Shown: positions 1 to 6,825, counted from the stretch's first letter. The stretch: DNA of 11,606 nucleotides from Proteobacteria bacterium UBA1847 (GCA_002338605.1 DDIP01000090.1:10903-22508), one strand, 5' to 3'. Numbers and translations are program-made. The notes: generated from the sequence alone by a model not told the origin.

Positions 1-2
1 AC

Positions 3-536
3 CGCACCTATGACCCGAGTACTGGCAGGTACCTGGAATCTGATCCGATCGGCTTGGTTGCGGGGCTCAACACGTATGCGTACGTCGGAAATATGCCTAC
101 GATGTATGTCGATCCTTTGGGTTTGTTCAAGATTGACAACAAGATTTGCGCAGCTCATGCGCTCCTTTGTCGGCAAGTTGACACGTTCAAGGACCGAATA
201 ACAGAAGCTCAACGCGAAGCGCTAAAAGAAGTTACCGGTGCGACTGACGAGCAAATCGATTGTGCGTTAGAACCAGGGATGGGTCCGGAGCTTACCTTTG
301 CTGAAATTGACAAGATTACGTCACCTGCGAACTACCGGCCTCTCAAGGAATTGATAACGATGGATTACCGTAAGGCTGGATCGAATAAGTGGAGAAATAG
401 GTACAGATTCAAGGATGGCGGATTTGACAGAATTCTAGGACACGAGTTAGCACATCACCTGGACAACGTCGCAACCGGCAATGCCGACCCTACGCGCGAA
501 GAAGGGAATGAATGGGAGGAACTGGTCTATGAGTAA
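3..536 (+). CDS. Rhs-family protein C-terminal tip with HExxH metallopeptidase-like toxin domain (5' partial)
   Basis: The reading frame is open from the window edge, so the N-terminal Rhs body lies outside. The first visible residues, RTYDPSTGRYLESDPIGL, are the classic Rhs repeat-associated core end, which runs to YVDPLGL near residue 38 and marks the conserved/variable border. The remaining 140 or so residues are the variable tip. It contains HELAHHLD (visible residues 147-154, bases 441-464), a zincin-type HExxH motif with a nearby Asp and a Glu-rich end (EEGNEWEE) that could give a third metal ligand. In Rhs proteins the tip is usually the toxic effector, released inside the core barrel and exported by type VI or another system. 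I therefore infer a metallopeptidase toxin; its substrate is unknown. The stop codon overlaps the start of the next gene, the usual toxin-immunity layout. The Rhs identity is firm and the peptidase activity is inferred from the motif alone. Confidence 0.88.
   Translation, partial: RTYDPSTGRYLESDPIGLVAGLNTYAYVGNMPTMYVDPLGLFKIDNKICAAHALLCRQVDTFKDRITEAQREALKEVTGATDEQIDCALEPGMGPELTFAEIDKITSPANYRPLKELITMDYRKAGSNKWRNRYRFKDGGFDRILGHELAHHLDNVATGNADPTREEGNEWEELVYE
6..52 (+). repeat. direct repeat, copy 1 (Rhs core end)
   Basis: The 47 bases encoding TYDPSTGRYLESDPIG recur at 1074-1120 with 7 mismatches by my count. This shared end of the Rhs core is where tip cassettes are exchanged by homologous recombination. 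Confidence 0.85.
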
Positions 537-1029
537 GTCGATTTTCGGTCTCAGAAGGATAGCGGCCGGAGTGCTGTTGTGCTTGGTCGCGGCTTTGGCA
601 TCGGCAGGGGGAACCGGCGCCCAAGTCAGCGTTAGCGTTGACCTTTCTCTTGTGAAAACGTCAGTTATGCCATGCGAGAAGTTGGAGTTCGACGTGACCG
701 TTACCAACATCTCCGATGAATCGGAGGTGATTCTTCCTGCTGCGATAGACGATCCGTACTATTGGCTTCGAATCGAACTCGTCGCTCCGTCTGGAGAGCT
801 TGTCGGTTACGAGGGCCCCGAGTATCAGATCGTCGGCCTTGACGAGACTGTCACTTTGTTTCCAGGACACTATTTCGGCAAACGAATGGCCCTGACTTGC
901 GAGTCTTATGATTATCGGCAACCCGGGACGTACAAGATCAGCGTGACATATGGTCGCGGACCAACGAAACGTAAGTCGCTTCCAAACACCGTGAGGAGCG
1001 AAGTGCATGCATTTCGGGTGAGAGACTGA
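529..1029 (+). CDS. small secreted beta-rich protein, candidate immunity protein of the Rhs metallopeptidase tip
   Basis: A 166-residue protein. The start was chosen at ATG 529 because GGGAGGA (514-520) stands 8 bases upstream and the ATG overlaps the Rhs stop as ATGAGTAA; an in-frame ATG at 481 would add 16 residues without a better site. Residues 1-31 form a Sec signal peptide: basic start, then a hydrophobic stretch (GVLLCLVAALASA), with cleavage after ASA 26 or TGA 31. Cys18 does not sit in a lipobox, so it is probably not a lipoprotein. The mature part alternates short hydrophobic stretches (FDVTVTN, YWLRIEL, YKISVTYG) like an Ig-like beta sandwich, and its two cysteines (in MPCEK and LTCES) could form a disulfide. 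I do not recognise a named family. Translational coupling to the toxin tip suggests immunity. Export would place protection in the periplasm, where a cell-wall or envelope peptidase would act. Confidence 0.72.
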   Translation: MSKSIFGLRRIAAGVLLCLVAALASAGGTGAQVSVSVDLSLVKTSVMPCEKLEFDVTVTNISDESEVILPAAIDDPYYWLRIELVAPSGELVGYEGPEYQIVGLDETVTLFPGHYFGKRMALTCESYDYRQPGTYKISVTYGRGPTKRKSLPNTVRSEVHAFRVRD

Positions 1030-1367
1030 AACTGGATCGAGAAAAGGACCGTTTTCATTACAACTACTTCAGAACCTATGACCAGAGTACGGGGAGGTAC
1101 CTGGAATTCGATCTGATTGGACCCGGTGGTGGGGTGAATATCTACGGTTACGTTGACAGCATTCCGCTGTCCTCTACAAACCCTCGCGGGCTTGATCCGC
1201 TAGCGGCGCCGTCGTGCCGAACGTGCTTCGGCATTTGCAGAGGCCCTCAAACTGCAGAATGTGCAGTAACTACTGTTGGGCTCACTGCTGCATGTGCTAG
1301 GAATAAGATATACGACTCATTCGAATTGGGGATTGCCGAATCATTTCTTCGCCCTCTGGAGAATTAG
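1029..1367 (+). pseudogene. orphan (displaced) Rhs core end with second, short C-terminal tip
   Basis: Directly after the candidate immunity gene a new frame reads HYNYFRTYDQSTGRYLEFD, then IYGYVDSIPLSSTNPRGLDP: an Rhs core end without the preceding core. The frame is open from 975, but Rhs likeness begins only near 1050 and there is no obvious ribosome site or start before a weak GTG at 1134. About 58 residues follow the core border (through FLRPLEN), with five cysteines and no motif I recognise. That is short for a toxin domain, so this tip may be truncated or frameshifted near 1365. Such orphan tips are left when a new tip cassette recombines in upstream; they can be silent stores for later exchange. 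I see no convincing immunity gene after it, which also suggests decay. Confidence 0.7.
1074..1120 (+). repeat. direct repeat, copy 2 (displaced Rhs core end)
   Basis: This copy encodes TYDQSTGRYLEFDLIG and matches 6-52 at 40 of 47 positions. It marks the start of the displaced second tip module, about 1,070 bases downstream of the first copy. Confidence 0.85.
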
Positions 1368-1604
1368 CATCAGATTCGGCGCTTCGGCTCGCCCTCTGTT
1401 CGCAGGTGCTTCGGTAGTATTGATGAGCTTGTCGCGTATTGACACAGTCCTGGCCGACCGCCGTCGGTCGCTATGAAACTAGACGAAAGATTGCTCAACA
1501 GCGCATAGCGGCCAGTCGATTAAACTACTGTAAAATGACGGCTGCTAACCCAAAACAGCCACGATGACTTAGAGAAATCGAACTTAGCTAGAGGTACATT
1601 GCAC
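1368..1604. other. non-coding gap between the Rhs remnants and the SGNH hydrolase gene
   Basis: There is no credible gene in these 237 bases. One small hairpin (GGCTG 1540-1544, 11-base loop, CAGCC 1556-1560) follows a TAAAAT box at 1531-1536, but no matching -35 box was found. The promoter of the following gene must lie here if that gene is transcribed on its own. Confidence 0.4.
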
Positions 1605-2705
1605 ATGGCTCGACAACGTCGGCAAAGGATAGTCGCAGTAGCTGCCTATTTCATCGTGGCGCTTGTCGCCGTTATGTTCGCGGAGATAGCAGTGCGTATC
1701 TTCGTTCCCTATACCGACCTATTCGTCGTTACTGGCCGCATCGCAGGTCGCAATCAGATGGAAGAATGGGCACAAGTCGACGCTTTTTCGGCCTATCGAG
1801 CCAAACCAGGACAGTACGGCTCGGGCAGCAAGACCGTCAATCGGCACGGATTTATTTCCACGCCGGACATTGAAACAAAAAAGCCACCGGGCACTGTCCG
1901 AATTGTATTTCTTGGAGGCTCTTCGACTGCCGGTAGTGGCCACGATCTTGCCGACGAATTGACGTGGCCGTGGCTGACTTCACAGTTGCTCCGTGAACGA
2001 ACGGATCGCGACATCGATTTTATCAACGGCGCACTTCCCGGATATACGACATTCGAGTCTTACGGTCGGCTTTGGAGCCGGCTGCGGTTTTTTCAGCCGG
2101 ATATCATCGTTGTCTACCACGGCTGGAACGATATGTACTACATGGCTGGGACACGAGACATCACCGCGTGGAAGACGCTGCCGGACGGTTCCTGGGGGTT
2201 CGAGACAGGCCCCAAAATAGCTATCTACGCTCCTCACTGGAGCGATCACGTATTGCGTTATTCACAGTTGCTTACCAAATTCCGCATTGATCTCACCGCA
2301 AGGCAATTAGGTGAGATCGGACTCGATCCTGAGAATGACGGAAAGCTCAATATCGAAAGGCTCGAGGTTTTTCGAACAAACTTGAAACTCATACGTGAAG
2401 CCGCCACTGTTATGAATGCAGAGCTGTTTGTCGCGAAGCAAGCCACGCTGATCGTTGCAGACGATCCGATAATTTGTATTTATTCCTGTCGTTACGAGTA
2501 TCACGGATTCGGTCATGAAGATCATGTCGAGGCTTACAATCGCATCTACGCGATTATCGATGAAGAGATCGATGCGTCTCACGTAATCGACGCTACTGAG
2601 ATTTCTGGAAGTTTCGAAATGTTCGTCGATCACGTACACCCAACGGAATCCGGCGCCAAGAAGATTGCCGACATCGTTGCAGATGCAATACAACCAAACC
2701 TCTAA
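1605..2705 (+). CDS. membrane-anchored SGNH/GDSL-type hydrolase
   Basis: A 366-residue protein of the SGNH hydrolase superfamily, whose members cleave or transfer acyl esters, often O-acetyl groups on glycans. The start is ATG 1605, with AGAGG at 1590-1594; a TTG two codons earlier is less likely. Residues 8-29 form one transmembrane anchor after a basic N-terminus (MARQRRQR), so the catalytic part should face the periplasm. All four blocks are visible: GGSST 104-108 (nucleophile Ser106), NGALPG 141-146 (oxyanion Gly), HGWND 172-176 (Asn175) and DHVHP 342-346 (Asp342, His345), so the enzyme appears intact. It precedes a carbamoyltransferase, SxtJ and DUF5989 set, a grouping I associate with exopolysaccharide or surface-glycan loci. 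The substrate is therefore probably a carbohydrate decoration, but this is inference. It is separated from that set by 269 bases and may have its own promoter. Confidence 0.85.
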   Translation: MARQRRQRIVAVAAYFIVALVAVMFAEIAVRIFVPYTDLFVVTGRIAGRNQMEEWAQVDAFSAYRAKPGQYGSGSKTVNRHGFISTPDIETKKPPGTVRIVFLGGSSTAGSGHDLADELTWPWLTSQLLRERTDRDIDFINGALPGYTTFESYGRLWSRLRFFQPDIIVVYHGWNDMYYMAGTRDITAWKTLPDGSWGFETGPKIAIYAPHWSDHVLRYSQLLTKFRIDLTARQLGEIGLDPENDGKLNIERLEVFRTNLKLIREAATVMNAELFVAKQATLIVADDPIICIYSCRYEYHGFGHEDHVEAYNRIYAIIDEEIDASHVIDATEISGSFEMFVDHVHPTESGAKKIADIVADAIQPNL

Positions 2706-2752
2706 CAAAGGGCTGCCCTATTGGCGGATTTTTGTATGAGGCGAATGCCTGA

Positions 2753-2920
2753 ATGTGGACTCATCCCAATCGCGAGCAGACGGCGGATATAGGTCGAGGA
2801 TTGCTGGCCAGCTATTACTGGGTCACACTTAACGTGCGTTGGATGATGGTTTGGATCAATCTGCTGAACGACAAGAATCAGTGGAAGAATAGATGCGCGT
2901 CCAGAATAGCCGTCCGATAG
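2753..2920 (+). CDS. hypothetical 55-residue protein or gene remnant
   Basis: An ATG frame of 55 codons sits between the SGNH hydrolase and carbamoyltransferase genes, with GAGG at 2738-2741 (11-base spacing) as a weak ribosome site. The middle (YYWVTLNVRWMMVWINLL) is rich in Trp, Met and Val and could be membrane-associated; it is followed by NDKNQWKNR. It matches no family I can name. It could be a genuine small protein of the surface-glycan set or the tail of a deleted gene, for example a glycosyltransferase; neither can be shown from the sequence. Confidence 0.25.
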   Translation: MWTHPNREQTADIGRGLLASYYWVTLNVRWMMVWINLLNDKNQWKNRCASRIAVR

Positions 2921-2974
2921 ATGGCCAGACTAGTGGAGTGCATTATGGTTCGATAACGAGGTGTTAGATATTCG

Positions 2975-4825
2975 ATGGCGAGAAACGAATACATTCTGGG
3001 CATTTCAGCCTACTACCATGACAGTGCAGCCGCCTTGCTTTGCAACGGCGAAGTGATTGCTGCTGCACAGGAGGAGCGTTTTTCCCGAATAAAGCACGAC
3101 CCCCGGTTTCCAGGCAGCGCTATTAACTATTGTCTGCAGGAAGCTGGCGTGGGCCTAGGTGATGTCGCACAGATCGTTTTCTATGACAAGCCACTCGTAA
3201 AGTTCGAGCGATTGCTGGAAACCTATCTCAGCTACGCTCCAAACGGTTTTCGTTCATTTCTCGCCGCAATGCCCGTTTGGCTAAAGGAAAAACTTTTCCT
3301 CAAGGCGACATTGAAACGCGAATTGGCGCTGTCAGCCAGCTGTGATCAAAAGTCGCTACCACCCTTGCTTTTCGCTGAACACCACCATTCGCACGCAGCG
3401 TCTGCTTTCTACTTTAGCCCCTTTGAAAGCGCGGCTGTATTGTGTCTTGATGGCGTCGGTGAATGGGCAACGACTTCCGCGTGGCACGGCCAAGGAAACC
3501 AACTCCTGCCACTATGGGAAATCGATTTTCCCCACTCCCTGGGCCTGCTGTATTCCGCGTTTACCTACTACACAGGTTTCCGGGTCAATTCGGGTGAGTA
3601 CAAACTAATGGGGCTCGCACCTTACGGCGAGCCGAAGTACGTTGATCTGATCCTGGGCAATTTGATAGATATCAAGTCCGATGGAACGTTTCGTCTGGAC
3701 ATGCGCTACTTCGAATATTGCACTGGCCTGACCATGACCAATAGTCGATTCAACAGTTTGTTTGACGGTCCGCCGCGGCCACCCGAGAGTCCACTTACAC
3801 AAAAGGTGATGGATATCGCGGCCTCGATTCAGAAAGTTACTGAAGAAGTGGTCCTCAGGCTTGCGGCCACGATAGCAAAGGAGACCGGCGAGAAGAATCT
3901 TTGCCTTGCCGGTGGCGTGGCACTCAATTGCGTTGCGAACGGGCGAATCGAGCGCGAAGGTCCATTCGACCGGCTCTGGATTCAGCCGGCTGCAGGCGAC
4001 GCCGGCGGTGCTTTAGGGGCCGCGGCAGTTGTCTGGCACGAATACAAGGGACAGCGACGAGTCGTCAACGGCAAAGATCGCATGAAAGGTTCATATCTCG
4101 GACCTCGATTTGATGCCGACGAAATTCGCTCACAACTTGATTCTTTCGGCGCTATATACACGGAGATGAACGACGCGAAGCTGTTACCGAGATTAGCTGG
4201 CTTACTAAAGGACGAAAAGGTCATCGGCTGGTTCCAGGGTCGGATGGAATTTGGGCCGCGTGCGCTGGGCGGGCGTTCGATTATTGGTGACCCGCGTAGT
4301 GCCAATATGCAGTCAGTCATGAACCTAAAGATCAAGTATCGGGAGTCTTTTCGGCCGTTCGCTCCGTCGGTCTTGGCCGAGCGTGTGTCGGATTATTTTG
4401 AACAGGAGTCGCCAAGCCCTTACATGTTGATCGTTGCGTCCGTTCAGGAGGCTTTACGAATTGACATCGGTGAGGAGCAGGACCAACTGTTTGGAATCGA
4501 GAAGCTAGGTATAAAGCGTTCGGAGCTTCCAGCAATCACGCATGTTGATTATTCGGCGAGAGTTCAAACTGTGCATACGGATACCAATCCACGATATCAT
4601 TCTCTGATCAAAGCCTTCGACGAATTGACCGGATGTGGTGTGCTCGTTAATACGTCGTTTAACGTTCGTGGTGAGCCAATAGTATGCACTCCGGAAGACG
4701 CTTATCGATGCTTCATGCGGACCGAAATGGACTATCTGGTTGTCGAAAACTTTATTTTGGCCAAGGACGAGCAGGCAAACTGGTCACAGGACGATTCCTG
4801 GAAAGAAGAGCTGAAGCTTGACTGA
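2975..4825 (+). CDS. carbamoyltransferase, NodU/CmcH family
   Basis: A 616-residue protein, full length for the family, that transfers a carbamoyl group from carbamoyl phosphate (through carbamoyl-adenylate) to a hydroxyl, here probably on a sugar. The N-terminal domain opens with ILGISAYYHDSAAALL (residues 7-22) and QEERFSRIKHD. HHHSH 136-140 is the metal-binding His cluster and GEYKLMGLAPYG (207-218) a family signature. LAGGVALNCVANG (311-323) and PAAGDAGGALGAA (338-350) belong to the ASKHA-like nucleotide fold. The C-terminal domain has GRMEFGPRALGGRSI (422-436), where carbamoyl phosphate is handled, and LVNTSFNVRGEPIV (557-570). ATG 2975 fits the family start, with CGAGGTG at 2957-2963. 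The stop overlaps the SxtJ start as TGATG. The family includes NodU, TobZ and CmcH; the neighbours point to a glycan or secreted-polymer target rather than an antibiotic, but the acceptor is unknown. Confidence 0.96.
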   Translation: MARNEYILGISAYYHDSAAALLCNGEVIAAAQEERFSRIKHDPRFPGSAINYCLQEAGVGLGDVAQIVFYDKPLVKFERLLETYLSYAPNGFRSFLAAMPVWLKEKLFLKATLKRELALSASCDQKSLPPLLFAEHHHSHAASAFYFSPFESAAVLCLDGVGEWATTSAWHGQGNQLLPLWEIDFPHSLGLLYSAFTYYTGFRVNSGEYKLMGLAPYGEPKYVDLILGNLIDIKSDGTFRLDMRYFEYCTGLTMTNSRFNSLFDGPPRPPESPLTQKVMDIAASIQKVTEEVVLRLAATIAKETGEKNLCLAGGVALNCVANGRIEREGPFDRLWIQPAAGDAGGALGAAAVVWHEYKGQRRVVNGKDRMKGSYLGPRFDADEIRSQLDSFGAIYTEMNDAKLLPRLAGLLKDEKVIGWFQGRMEFGPRALGGRSIIGDPRSANMQSVMNLKIKYRESFRPFAPSVLAERVSDYFEQESPSPYMLIVASVQEALRIDIGEEQDQLFGIEKLGIKRSELPAITHVDYSARVQTVHTDTNPRYHSLIKAFDELTGCGVLVNTSFNVRGEPIVCTPEDAYRCFMRTEMDYLVVENFILAKDEQANWSQDDSWKEELKLD

Positions 4826-5241
4826 TGGCTAGAATGGACCACTCAATCCCTGAATTGGACACCAAAGGACTGCGAAACTTCGGTGTAACGACAGGCTTCA
4901 TGATAGCACTGTTGTTTGGTGTGGCATTTCCATGGTTTCTGGGAATTGACATTCCGCTTTGGCCTTGGGTGATTTTCGCTGTCTTGGCGCTGTTGGGCGT
5001 GGTTGTCCCAAACAGTCTTCGCTTCGTGTATTTTGTCTGGATGCGATTCGGCCTATTGATGAGCCGCGTAATGACGCCACTTGTACTTGGAATCGTATTC
5101 TTCGGATTGGTCTTGCCCATGGGAATTGTGATGCGCCTGATTCGTCCAGACCCGATGAATCGAAAGCTGGACGACGCCGCAGAAAGCTACCGCGTCAATA
5201 GTGTCAAGGCGACGCGTGAAAATCTGGAGAGGCCGTTCTGA
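4825..5241 (+). CDS. SxtJ-family membrane protein
   Basis: A 138-residue inner-membrane protein that I recognise as the SxtJ type commonly found beside NodU/CmcH carbamoyltransferases. Three hydrophobic segments are visible: about residues 24-42 (GFMIALLFGVAFPWFLG), 45-62 (LWPWVIFAVLALLGVVVP) and 81-105 (VMTPLVLGIVFFGLVLP). A short polar tail ends in NLERPF. MRLIRPDPMNRKLDD after the last segment is a typical conserved patch. Its molecular role is not established; partnership with the carbamoyltransferase is inferred from constant linkage. It starts on the last base of the preceding stop (TGATG at 4823-4827) and ends in the same way at the next gene, so the three are translationally coupled. 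Confidence 0.88.
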   Translation: MARMDHSIPELDTKGLRNFGVTTGFMIALLFGVAFPWFLGIDIPLWPWVIFAVLALLGVVVPNSLRFVYFVWMRFGLLMSRVMTPLVLGIVFFGLVLPMGIVMRLIRPDPMNRKLDDAAESYRVNSVKATRENLERPF

Positions 5242-5393
5242 TGTTGGAGTTCATGCGCGATTTATGGGATTTCATGCGAGAACGTAAGAAGCTTTGGATG
5301 GCACCGCTGATCATTGTTATGCTATTGCTCGGCGCGCTGTTTTTTATAGCGCAAGGATCGACGCTTGCGCCATTTATATACACACTTTTCTAG
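5241..5393 (+). CDS. DUF5989 family small membrane protein
   Basis: A 50-residue protein beginning MLEFMRDLWDFMRERKK, then one membrane segment (residues 19-38, WMAPLIIVMLLLGALFFIAQ) and the tail QGSTLAPFIYTLF. This amphipathic start, single helix and APFIYTLF end are those of the DUF5989 proteins that sit after SxtJ in carbamoyltransferase cassettes. The start ATG shares one base with the SxtJ stop (TGATG, 5239-5243). The function is unknown. Its invariable company suggests a membrane subunit or chaperone for SxtJ or the carbamoyltransferase, which is inference. Confidence 0.85.
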   Translation: MLEFMRDLWDFMRERKKLWMAPLIIVMLLLGALFFIAQGSTLAPFIYTLF

Positions 5394-5435
5394 TCGACTG
5401 CCTTTTTGCAATGCGATGTCTGGGTGTAACCTGGA

Positions 5436-5459
5436 CGAGTAAGATGTTCGACTTACTCG
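5436..5459 (+). terminator. hairpin downstream of the carbamoyltransferase operon, possible terminator
   Basis: CGAGTAAG (5436-5443) and CTTACTCG (5452-5459) form a perfect 8-base-pair stem with an 8-base loop, 43 bases after the DUF5989 stop. The next T-run (TTTT, 5467-5470) comes 7 bases later, so it is not a textbook intrinsic terminator. Confidence 0.35.
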
Positions 5460-5543
5460 ACAGGGGTTTTGTCTCGATTCAGAGAACTGTTGGATCAAAA
5501 TCACCTTGGTAGTGTCGCGAGTATGGAGGTCCCCTGGTTAGAC

Positions 5544-5570
5544 GGACACGGCTCCGCGTCCACGACTTTT
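5544..5570 (+). terminator. second hairpin with T-rich tail, possible terminator
   Basis: GGACACG (5544-5550) and CGCGTCC (5555-5561) pair with one internal mismatch around a 4-base loop and are followed by ACGACTTTTCTTCT. It lies between the plus-strand glycan cassette and the end of the minus-strand frames. The T-rich side favours plus-strand termination. Confidence 0.35.
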
Positions 5571-5589
5571 CTTCTGCTGTGGATGCAAA

Positions 5590-6114
5590 CTAAAGCCTAA
5601 AAACTCGAAACGACATGAAGAATGGCCGATCACGGTCGCCGACTAATTTATCGATCGTGCTTTTCGTCGCTACGATAACCACAGCAATATTATTGCGAAG
5701 TTGCATGATGCTCTGGAGAGGCCCTTCGAACTCAATTCTTCGTTGCATATTAATCACAGGGTCCATGTTATTCAGAACCAAAAATCCCTGTTTATTGGCA
5801 GCGTCATATGCTTTCATAGCTATCTCTAAACTGGAAGCAATTCCCCGTCTGTGGTCCGGCATTTTAGCTCCAATCATCGAGACCAGACGGTAGCGGGATC
5901 TGGTTATTAAAACCGCAAAATCATGACGGTCAATTACGGCTCCACCATCAATGCAGCCAATCGGCTGGTTTGAAAGAAGTTGCTGAAGCGAATCTACGAA
6001 TAGGTTCCCCATCCCTTCATCGTCATACGCGCCGAAAGCGTGTTCCCCTTTCGAGATGAATGTTAAAGCATTTTCTGCGGGGTTCGCGGGTGTGTTGAAA
6101 TCATCGCTCGACAC
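5590..6114 (-). CDS. hypothetical protein (third minus-strand frame; possibly the 3' part of a broken gene)
   Basis: A 174-codon frame starting at GTG 6114 with no visible ribosome site. The product looks protein-like, with alternating hydrophobic and charged stretches (FAVLITRSRYRLVSMIGAKM, AMKAYDAANKQGFLVLNNMD, NNIAVVIVATKS), no signal peptide and no clear membrane helix. I recognise no family or catalytic motif. Upstream in the same frame three sense codons lead to a TAG (6126-6124) that also ends the 65-codon frame before it, so the two would be one protein if the amber were absent. No plus-strand frame here looks better. It could be a real orphan gene or part of a pseudogene. Confidence 0.42.
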   Translation of the reverse strand: MSSDDFNTPANPAENALTFISKGEHAFGAYDDEGMGNLFVDSLQQLLSNQPIGCIDGGAVIDRHDFAVLITRSRYRLVSMIGAKMPDHRRGIASSLEIAMKAYDAANKQGFLVLNNMDPVINMQRRIEFEGPLQSIMQLRNNIAVVIVATKSTIDKLVGDRDRPFFMSFRVFRL

Positions 6115-6123
6115 AACGGCAGG

Positions 6124-6321
6124 CTAGTTAGTGGCGACAACGACAGGCTGAGTGTCGAAGTCAAATTCTTGAGGGATTTGTTTGTCCGTCCTGCAGTTGT
6201 TGGCAACCACGCGAAGAAAAGAGTCACACCGGTTAGCCGGCGGGACGAAACCTGAAATATTCTCTTGCAATTTCGGGCGACATGCATGGGACACGTGGTT
6301 CACTGTACCTGCTAGCGACAT
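6124..6321 (-). CDS. hypothetical 65-residue frame (middle of the minus-strand block)
   Basis: ATG 6321 overlaps the stop of the preceding minus-strand frame by 10 bases, and the TAG at 6126-6124 lies in frame with the next one. The product has four cysteines and ends FDFDTQPVVVATN. There is no ribosome site and no recognisable domain. A competing minus frame of 74 codons (6287-6063) overlaps most of it. The layout fits the middle of a broken longer gene at least as well as a separate small gene. Confidence 0.28.
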   Translation of the reverse strand: MSLAGTVNHVSHACRPKLQENISGFVPPANRCDSFLRVVANNCRTDKQIPQEFDFDTQPVVVATN

Positions 6322-6764
6322 TGGCTGGTCAAGTCACACACCAATTCTACGTCGGTGAGATCATATTCGGATGCCGCAATACTGGACTCAAGCATTCGTG
6401 CACTGTTCGATATAACGTATACATGCGCAAACTGTTTATGGCCACGGCTGTGCAGCTCTACGCCACGATATACAGACTCCAGGATATCGATCTGCCAGAT
6501 TCCGGTTCCATTCATGTATCCGGGGTTGACGAGCTGAACAGAATAAATCTTAACATCGGGATCTGCGATTGCCGACATGACCTGTGCGAACGAAGAAAAG
6601 CAGATGGTCTGGACTCGCTCTTCGGTGTTGTCGAGCCCGGAACGGCAAACGACCTGAAAATAGGGTACGAAAAGAGGAAGCACGACGAAGCTCCAACAAG
6701 CCTCAGATCGTCCATCAAAGCCGGGCGGAATGGGTATGGTCGCGTCTGCGAGTGTACAGAACAT
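6312..6764 (-). CDS. hypothetical protein (first minus-strand frame, divergent from the XRE regulator)
   Basis: A 150-residue frame from ATG 6764 (a TTG one codon earlier is also possible). It is divergently placed, about 100 bases from the regulator start. The first 35 residues include a hydrophobic run (CWSFVVLPLFVPYFQVVC) that could be a membrane or signal-anchor segment. The rest looks soluble and ordered (FAQVMSAIADPDVKIYSVQL, FAHVYVISNSARMLE). I do not recognise it. A 175-codon plus-strand frame overlaps it fully, but its product is unnaturally rich in Cys and His, so I prefer the minus strand. The gap between this gene and the regulator contains the C-box-like operator, so the regulator could control it too. 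Confidence 0.42.
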   Translation of the reverse strand: MFCTLADATIPIPPGFDGRSEACWSFVVLPLFVPYFQVVCRSGLDNTEERVQTICFSSFAQVMSAIADPDVKIYSVQLVNPGYMNGTGIWQIDILESVYRGVELHSRGHKQFAHVYVISNSARMLESSIAASEYDLTDVELVCDLTSQCR

Positions 6765-6825
6765 CAAAGGCTTTGTTCCCCGTCAGTCTTGCGGCATGAG
6801 TGTCAGTAACTTCCATTCAGATAGC

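Noticed and set aside
529..630. Lipoprotein signal in the candidate immunity protein (Cys18)
   Set aside because: The residue before the cysteine is Leu, not Gly, Ala or Ser, and the cysteine sits in the middle of the hydrophobic core, so no lipobox is present.
1531..1536. TAAAAT box as the promoter of the SGNH hydrolase gene
   Set aside because: No acceptable -35 box lies 15-19 bases upstream and the TG in front is not at extended -10 spacing.
5590..6114. Likeness of AMKAYDAANKQG in the minus-strand unknown to the end of a GGDEF domain
   Set aside because: There is no GGDEF/GGEEF site, and the spacing to the nearest similar string (DFAVL) is far too short for a diguanylate cyclase.
6282..6809. 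A 175-codon plus-strand frame opposite the first minus-strand unknown
   Set aside because: Its product has an unusually high Cys and His content and no ordered pattern, and its start has no ribosome site. The opposite strand gives a more protein-like product, though neither is proven.
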